Below are positions 21,640 through 26,922 of a DNA stretch of 26,922 nt, piece by piece. This DNA comes from Klebsormidium nitens (taxonomy: Eukaryota > Streptophyta > Klebsormidiophyceae > Klebsormidiales > Klebsormidiaceae), in the NCBI GenBank assembly GCA_000708835.1, contig DF237819.1:1-26922 (forward strand), given 5' to 3'. Made by a program: the position numbers and the translations under genes. The notes under the pieces were generated by a model. That model did not search any database, was not told where the DNA came from, and saw only the letters and a list, made by a program, of their open reading frames with translations. Every line of letters starts with the position of its first letter. Positions within the stretch are counted from its first letter, which is position 1.

Positions 21640-22239
21640 TCATGTGCACGTAATCAGCAACCGTCCTAGTCCTGTATGCGCTGCCAACTCAAGGTCCGAG
21701 TTGAATTCGGAGCCTATTTGGCTAACTGTGCTGAGGTTGGCTAGCTTGGCATTCTCATTGTGCGGCGCCAACTCAAATGGAGTATGATGGAGCCTTACCT
21801 TTTGGGATGATGCCAGCATGCCGTATTGGTTGGCAACCGAGAGGTCTGTGCCGAGAAGAGGCACATAGGTGAAAGTGTCGTTTGGATGTATAATTGTGAC
21901 AATGAAGACGCAGTGGTTGCGAGCAAAACATATCCGTATCAGAATTTACCCAGCCTTGACCTCGATCTGCGTGGGCCATGCACCCATGCATAGACACAGT
22001 ATGCATGTATTGTGGTTGCTGAGTATGTCATGTAGCCAACGTTAATTGGCGGCATCAAGCTGGACAGCGCAATTTTTCAACAAGCTTAATCTGGAAAGTA
22101 GTTGACTCACATCTGCAAAGATATGCGGGCTCGCAACCAGGAGCTCATGGTATCCCCTCAGTGTAAGCTTCTTGCGGCGAGATTCGCGTTTTAGCCGGCG
22201 CTCAGCTGTAAACATATGTCGTGCATCAGGCCTTAACAT
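21640..22239 (-). other. Possible spliced minus-strand gene or gene remnant
   Basis: Two open stretches end at good donors. In 22239-22042 the frame reads ERRLKRESRRKKLTLRGYHE and on to FAD, followed by GTGAGT. In about 21955-21799 a frame reads FIVTIIHPNDTFTYVPLLGT and on to SSQK, followed by GTAAGG. Both would end in phase 0, but I could not find an acceptor linking them: the second stretch has an in-frame TAA just upstream, and a competing frame is also open there. No family is recognised. It could be a real small gene, a remnant, or chance. Confidence 0.25.
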
Positions 22240-23077
22240 CTGTAGTGCAGATTGGACAATTGCCAGCTCACATACACAGCCCGAACGTACAGCTCCAGGC
22301 CCGAGGGCCCGGACAACTTAGCTTGCTCGGTATCGAAAACAGGGAGCTAGCTAAGTACGCCGCGAATTGGAGTTTGCCAGACTAGGTCGTCTAGCTATAT
22401 CTGTAGGTCAAGCTAGCTACGAGTCACTAGTTAAGTCAGAAATTTGGTTTCGTCTAGAATGATCATACTGATATCAATTACACGTTTGACATGGTCTTTC
22501 ATGCAATATATGCTTTTAATTGAGTAAGAGACTCAAGAGAGGGGCGAGGCCTTGATCTTCTTAAGCTTTTTCAAACTTGCATGCGTGCATGGCACACCGT
22601 GCATGCTGTACGTGAGCTTTGATTCGTGCATCTTGCCTTAAAACATTGAGGTAGCATTGTATATGACTCTCGTTGTCTTGAGCCAATCACGGCCGATCCA
22701 ACATTCGTCGATTCGAGGGGCATTCCCTAGCTCCTTCGATGGATAGCAACTTTGAAAGCTAGAGAGCCACGGCGACTGAAGGGTCATCAGAATGCGGTGG
22801 ACCTATAGCAGCGGTTATATGTAAAGGGGCGTGGATAAACGCAACCCAATTACCTATAAGATGCCAAATAATGATGCCCTCGCGTTATATCTTTAGGCGA
22901 TCCTCGAAGGCATGCCTACTTAAGTTGCATTGCAAGGACAAAGAGCGGACCCGGAGCGGACAACTAGTATTTCATGTCTAGCTTGTCCGACGGGGTTTTC
23001 TGCCAAATTACTCCATCAAACCGCCTGATATTCCTGGATTGGGGTGCCGCAGCTCAACATCGCCAAAACCTGCTCTT

Positions 23078-23082
23078 TTACA
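23078..23082 (-). promoter_or_regulatory. TGTAA poly(A) signal candidate, bS16
   Basis: On the minus strand TGTAA begins 29 bases after the bS16 stop codon, a close fit to a chlorophyte polyadenylation element in a very short 3' UTR. Confidence 0.5.
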
Positions 23083-23110
23083 TGGTAAAAACCTAGGGAT
23101 CCCTATATTC

Positions 23111-24132
23111 CTATACTTTCTCTGGTTCCCCTGTATGCGTCGGTGGGGCCACTTCCTTGGGCGCACGCGTCTCTGTGCTCCTTGAGAGCCTTGGAAGCAC
23201 GCCTGCCACTCCTAGCAGGCGAGCCACAGTGTCAGATGGCTGAGCGCCTACGGAGAGCCAATACCTGCAAATCCCGCGGCGAGCCAAGTTAGGAACATGC
23301 GGTGTGAAGGTACAAGCAAGAACACTCAATCTGACATGAGACACGAGAGTTTCTGGTGAACTCCATCTCAATTTCGTCTTTAGCAACTCTGTATCAAATG
23401 AATCCAGAGGATTTACAAGGAGATTCTAATAGCTTGTTAAGGTGGCTGGTGAGTGACCAAGCTACCCCGTATTAGTCTTCCAGGACATGCCCACGCACGC
23501 CAGAGCGCCCAGCACATCACCTGGAAGCTCGACAAGTGCAGGTCTTCTCATAGAAACAGCCAGTCTAGTTGGTTGACCGCTATTGCCGTACTCTTTGACG
23601 CTGCAGTGACGGTTTGCACAGCTACGCCAGACCTGTGCTACAACTTATGAACCCACGCACAACAACTGGCGAAAGTCCAGTCCAGTCCAGAATGCTGTGC
23701 CGCCAGTGGTACCACCATCGCTTCCGCTCTGTCCCTGAACCCCCCCACAAGACAAGCAATGGCGCTGTGCCGCAAGGCGCACAAGACAGGCGCCGACTCA
23801 CTTGATGCGCTCAAAGTCCAGGCCCACGTGCTTGTGGCCGTCTTTACCTGCACACAAGGGCAGGCTCAGGTCACCGTGTTGCGGGAGTGACCCGCAGCGG
23901 GGGTGCACAGCAGAACATGGTGGCACACACTTTCCGGCCAGGTGCAACCCATAGCAGCAGCATCGCACGCACGGATCTGAGCGTGCCCTCGAGGCTTACT
24001 TGGGAGGGGGTTGTAGTGCCCTACGACTTCAATGTGCTTGCCGTCCCGAGCAGAGCGGCTGTCTGCCACAAAGATGCGAAAGAAAGGCAGATTCTTTCTC
24101 CCAAAGCGTGCCAGCCTGATGCGCACCACCAT
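23111..24132 (-). CDS. Ribosomal protein bS16, organellar (mitochondrial type)
   Basis: Small-subunit protein of the bacterial-type organellar ribosome. Minus-strand exons 24132-24000, 23847-23802 and 23264-23111 join in phase (1, then 2), giving 333 nt and 110 residues. The start ATG leads directly into [14 protein letters not shown], the conserved bS16 N-terminus. Then come [43 protein letters not shown] across the second exon, and [21 protein letters not shown], the family's C-terminal signature. A charged tail of about 25 residues follows. Plant nuclear bS16 copies also start with MVVRIRL and reach mitochondria (some also plastids) without an obvious cleaved presequence; the same seems true here. 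Upstream in-frame sequence is open, so an earlier start cannot be excluded. A TGTAA lies 29 bases after the stop. Confidence 0.94.
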
Positions 24133-24896
24133 CCCTGCACTCTGGTGAAGCTGACTCTCGCAGACTACAATAGTGACATCCCTCTTGGCAACGAAGACAA
24201 AGAGCTGACAAACAGATGCGGCCAGCGAATGTAGCCAGCAGACCAATGGCAATGGCAAGGGGGAAGGACTGATTCAAAATTCGAAGAACTATCTGGGGCA
24301 TCTGAGACTAGAGTGCCGGAGCGCTCGCGCTATACTGTCACAGTCTCGTTCAGGCTAGATCAGAGGGCGCAGACGCCCAGCCAAAATATGTAGCGCCCAG
24401 TAGCGAGCAGACCGTATGGGCTCCACCGCGGGCGCGTCCACCAAACTTTGCAGACGTCTTATATGGCCTGTTGGCTACCATTTCCACCCACTTTCGGGTT
24501 AACGCACCCGGTGGAGCCATCAGTGTCAAGGCTGAAGTGGCCCTATGTCTGAATTCCCCAACTAAAATGCAAGTTTTGGGCATTCAAATGGACCGGGCAA
24601 ATGACACCCAACGATGGCGGAAACTTGTAGAGAACGTTTGGGACCTAGCCAAGTCGTTTTGACCTTGTGGGCAGTTTGGATATGTGATTCCGCCCGCAAT
24701 TTATAATCGGGCAAATTGAAAATGCTGACGTGGCACAATTTGCCAACGGTCGTCGAGATCGTAAAATTCAATCTGCGACCATCGGGCGCATGATTTTGAA
24801 CACTGAAACGGGCGCTTCTGCTTGTAACTGTCGCATCAAATTTCACCAAACCTGGCGGTGTCAAGCTTGTTCGCCAGGAACAGGCCCCGCTGGGAC

Positions 24897-25011
24897 GCGC
24901 TCCTTTTTCCAGCTTCAAAAACCACCAAAAATGAGGCCTGGAAGCATAAGGACGATGCATTACCTTATAGAGGCTATTTTAGCTCGTTTTGAGGGCTGGA
25001 AAAAGTAGCGC
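24897..25011. repeat. Imperfect inverted repeat, 17-bp arms
   Basis: The arm 24897-24913 matches the reverse complement of 24995-25011 at 16 of 17 positions. The pairing continues inward less exactly (TCAAAA and AAAAT blocks). A direct repeat TGAGGCCTG also occurs inside and just outside. Transcribed, it would fold into a hairpin of about 115 nt. It may be a decayed small element or a snap-back RNA. Confidence 0.6.
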
Positions 25012-25132
25012 CCTCTTTTGAGGCCTGTATGTGGCGACTGAGCTTGGCACCGCCAGCAAAAAGCATTATTCTGGCAGTCCAGAAGGTGCTCTAGAGCCAT
25101 TTCTGCAGTGCCAAAAGCTTGCGCCCCATGAG

Positions 25133-25166
25133 AGAACTTGAACTTCTCTTGAGAATTTCAAGTTCT
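25133..25166. repeat. 34-nt near-perfect hairpin
   Basis: Arms agaacttgaa and ttcaagttct pair perfectly. After one mismatch, ttctc pairs with gagaa around a two-base loop. It is not inside a recognised gene. Confidence 0.8.
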
Positions 25167-25212
25167 GAGGAGCGCCGGCATCCCGGCGGCATTTATAGGT
25201 TGAGGGTGGTGG

Positions 25213-25560
25213 TTTAACAGTTCTGCTCGCGGCCGACAATTTGTTTGGCGTCTGCGCCCGGCGGCGGCGGCCCTCTGGGGGCTACTACCGTGACTAGATG
25301 CCCGGTGCCGCGTGCGCAACCGCGGCGGGCGGCCGCCCGGTTCGACCGGGGCGCGGCGGCCGCGACACCGTGTCGCGGGCCAGGCCCCCCGCGGGACCCG
25401 GGCGCGGGGACGGGGACCGCGAGCACGAGGTGCTCAGTCTCGACCACTGGCGGCTGGCGAGCGGCTGGCCGTTAGCTCGCCTGAGCCCGTGTACGTGCCC
25501 CCGCTACGCGCCGGGCGCATTGCAAGCAGCTACAGTAAATATACATGTATGAATTGAATG
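25213..25560. other. GC-rich island with nested palindromes
   Basis: A sharply bounded GC-rich block in AT-richer surroundings. It contains GGCGGCCGCC (25328-25337), the hairpin CCGGT-TCG-ACCGG (25337-25349), and CGCGACAC/GTGTCGCG arms around one base (25361-25377). Several ORFs are open in all plus frames, as expected from GC richness; none has a recognised motif. It may be an exon or CpG-like promoter of an unseen gene, or a structured element. Confidence 0.45.
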
Positions 25561-26458
25561 AAAAGGATGAGTCCAGACTAGAACGACGATCTAGAGCGAC
25601 TCTACTGTGGATGCGCAGGCAGCTGGCGCCGCGGGCCATCGCAGACACTGCAAAGAATACCCTTGACGAGTCTGCTTTCGCGTCCTCTTCGACCGAGACT
25701 CTGTGCCATGTCTTTCGACACCGGCTATCTGGCTTGTGCTTTCTGAACGCATGCAGACCTCTCGACCTCCAATGGCCACTGGAGACGGCCTCAGGACGGT
25801 GCCCCCTGCCTATTAGCCCAGAATATCCGGAACTACATCTGCCAGCAGAGCACTGTCATCCACCGATAGGCCGAGTAAACAGCAAAACAGATAAAGATCG
25901 GTGACAAGAGATCAGTCCGAGAGAAACATGATCCAAAGGTCTATTGCTCCGAGTTTCTCCTTCGTTCATTCGTTACATTCCGACAGCTCAGCGGCTCACT
26001 TGTACGGATGTAAACACAACAGTTTTAATAAGTGATCAGCCCCAACCCAGGCCAGCACCGTCTTAGGAGTACAGATGGTTCGACAGTAACCAGGAGCAGT
26101 ACTTGGCAGGACAGCGGGTTCAGCTCGAACGTTTCGGACACCCGATTTGGATGTCGTTGAGGTCCCTTCTTTGACATTTCTGACGCGTTGCGCAAAACAA
26201 AAGCTGTATCAACAAGTGGCATTCGGTCATGTCTGCAGAAGGTCCGCTGTACCACTTCTCCGTATCGCTTTGATCCGGCAAAGTGACTACGTTGGATCTG
26301 TACCAACCGGGACCTTTGCCAACGTTCTCCTGGTATACATCCTTCTCCCTGCCTCGATTTGGGCCAAGTTTTTCTAAGAAATGCAGCGCCCTGTACTCTC
26401 AATCTACTGGCTGAGCTATTTTTGATATCTGCAGCGCTCGTGGCAGAACTTGGAGCCC
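25561..26458. other. Intergenic, no gene recognised
   Basis: ORFs at 25545-25904 (plus) and 26025-26402 (minus) have no recognisable domain and no splice-linked partners. No repeat, RNA gene or regulatory motif stands out. Confidence 0.4.
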
Positions 26459-26734
26459 TCAGCCCACATCCACGTGTGACGGGGGTGCAACATGCACATC
26501 AACCTTGTACGCGAACTTTTGCAACATTTTGGGGACTCCTAAACCAGACTTCCCCATGAGGCATGATGACTTCCTGTCTTCCGGTAGGAGGACGTCATCA
26601 CCATCTGCCAGACCTAGTAGTGCACGCAGGGCGCGAGGCACGTGGGCGGTGCCGATTTGAGCATATGACGCGCTGCCGTCATTTGCTGCCGCGGTGGAGA
26701 CTTTTGTCCTGAATTGATCTCGGAAAGCTTTCAA
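26459..26734 (-). CDS. Hypothetical ORF, possibly partial
   Basis: A 91-codon minus-strand frame that stays open further upstream, to at least about 26800, without an ATG; the codon at 26734 is TTG. It includes RLAELVLRLKAFRDQFRTKV (a possible helix) and GTAHVPRALRALLGLADGDD. No family was recognised. It is less GC-rich than the confirmed genes here. It could be an internal or last exon of a gene whose 5' end lies past the window, a remnant of mobile DNA, or chance. Confidence 0.25.
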   Translation of the reverse strand: MKAFRDQFRTKVSTAAANDGSASYAQIGTAHVPRALRALLGLADGDDVLLPEDRKSSCLMGKSGLGVPKMLQKFAYKVDVHVAPPSHVDVG

Positions 26735-26922
26735 TCGGAGTACAAGTTCAGCTAGTCTTTTTGTATTTGGTACACAATGAAGCTTCCAGCAAGTCGATCT
26801 GACACTCTGGTCCTCCCGTCATGTTCGAGGTTTCGAGGTGACCTTGCCGGCCCTGACTGGTCCCCCGCGATGCCTCGTGCCTCTCGTGCCGCGTGCCGCC
26901 CGTCAGCTCACCCGCGGGCTGC
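26735..26922. other. Right edge, possible exon border at window end
   Basis: The last 80 bases rise sharply in GC like the gene regions elsewhere. On the minus strand the edge reads CGCGG|GTGAGC, which resembles the donor sites used by the other genes, so a minus-strand exon may end here with its 5' part beyond the window. Too little is visible to call a product. Confidence 0.2.

Larger units (their letters stand above)
21531..23110. other. Intergenic region, mostly non-coding, with weak minus-strand exon candidates
   Basis: AT-richer than the flanking genes. The minus-strand candidates at 21640-22239 are listed separately. The part from about 22300 to 23000 has many CTAG/AGCT tetranucleotides and no ORF of note. 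No RNA gene or transposon ends were seen. The right edge carries the putative poly(A) signal of bS16. Confidence 0.5.
24133..25212. other. Region upstream of bS16, gene-poor, with inverted repeats
   Basis: The first part should hold the bS16 promoter and 5' UTR. The ORFs at 24562-24960 (minus) and 24730-25008 (plus) overlap each other on opposite strands and have no recognisable motif. The stretch includes the inverted repeat at 24897-25011 and the hairpin at 25133-25166. Confidence 0.5.

Noticed and set aside
25337-25349. GGTTCGACC as the T-arm of a tRNA
   Set aside because: It looks like a T-loop, but there are no matching acceptor stem, D-arm or anticodon arm; it is better explained as one of several palindromes in the GC-rich island.

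Overview
The window is the end of a nuclear chromosome of a green alga (Chlorophyta or a close relative). It opens with telomeric repeats: 11 TAAACCC heptamers, 8 TAAAACCC octamers, then degenerate copies. The genes are GC-rich and split by many short introns, mostly GT-AG with TGCAG or YYCAG acceptors. TGTAA motifs of the chlorophyte poly(A) type follow several stop codons. Gene content is plant-like: a type II starch synthase and nuclear genes for organellar proteins of bacterial type. I cannot place it below phylum or class.

Layout: 1-195 telomere; 196-829 short subtelomere; 830-5011 (+) soluble starch synthase II, ten exons; 5158-8582 AT-richer, gene-poor; 8583-12740 (-) mitochondrial pyruvate dehydrogenase E1 alpha, eleven exons and 399 residues; 12741-13268 divergent promoter; 13269-14517 (+) mitochondrial-type ribosomal protein bL34; 14518-15620 gene-poor; 15621 to about 17305 (-) GNAT-family N-acetyltransferase; 17512-17826 MITE-like element with a perfect 19-bp terminal inverted repeat; about 18260-21530 (+) uncharacterised membrane/coiled-coil protein with at least fourteen exons; 21531-23110 mostly non-coding with weak minus-strand exon candidates; 23111-24132 (-) ribosomal protein bS16, three exons; 24133-26922 gene-poor, with hairpins, a palindromic GC-rich island and one weak ORF.

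I built the exon models by hand, joining conserved protein segments across donor/acceptor sites and checking that the phases agree. The models for E1 alpha, the starch synthase and bS16 close completely in frame. The 5' ends of bL34, the acetyltransferase and the coiled-coil gene are uncertain.

Functionally, the starch synthase extends plastid starch chains. E1 alpha, bL34 and bS16 point to mitochondrial carbon entry and mitochondrial translation. No bacterial-style operon, CRISPR array, tRNA, rRNA or intact autonomous transposon was seen. The most unusual items are the two-motif telomere, the starch synthase with an N-terminal coiled coil plus long proline-rich linker sitting next to the telomere, the uncharacterised membrane/coiled-coil protein, and the MITE-like element.
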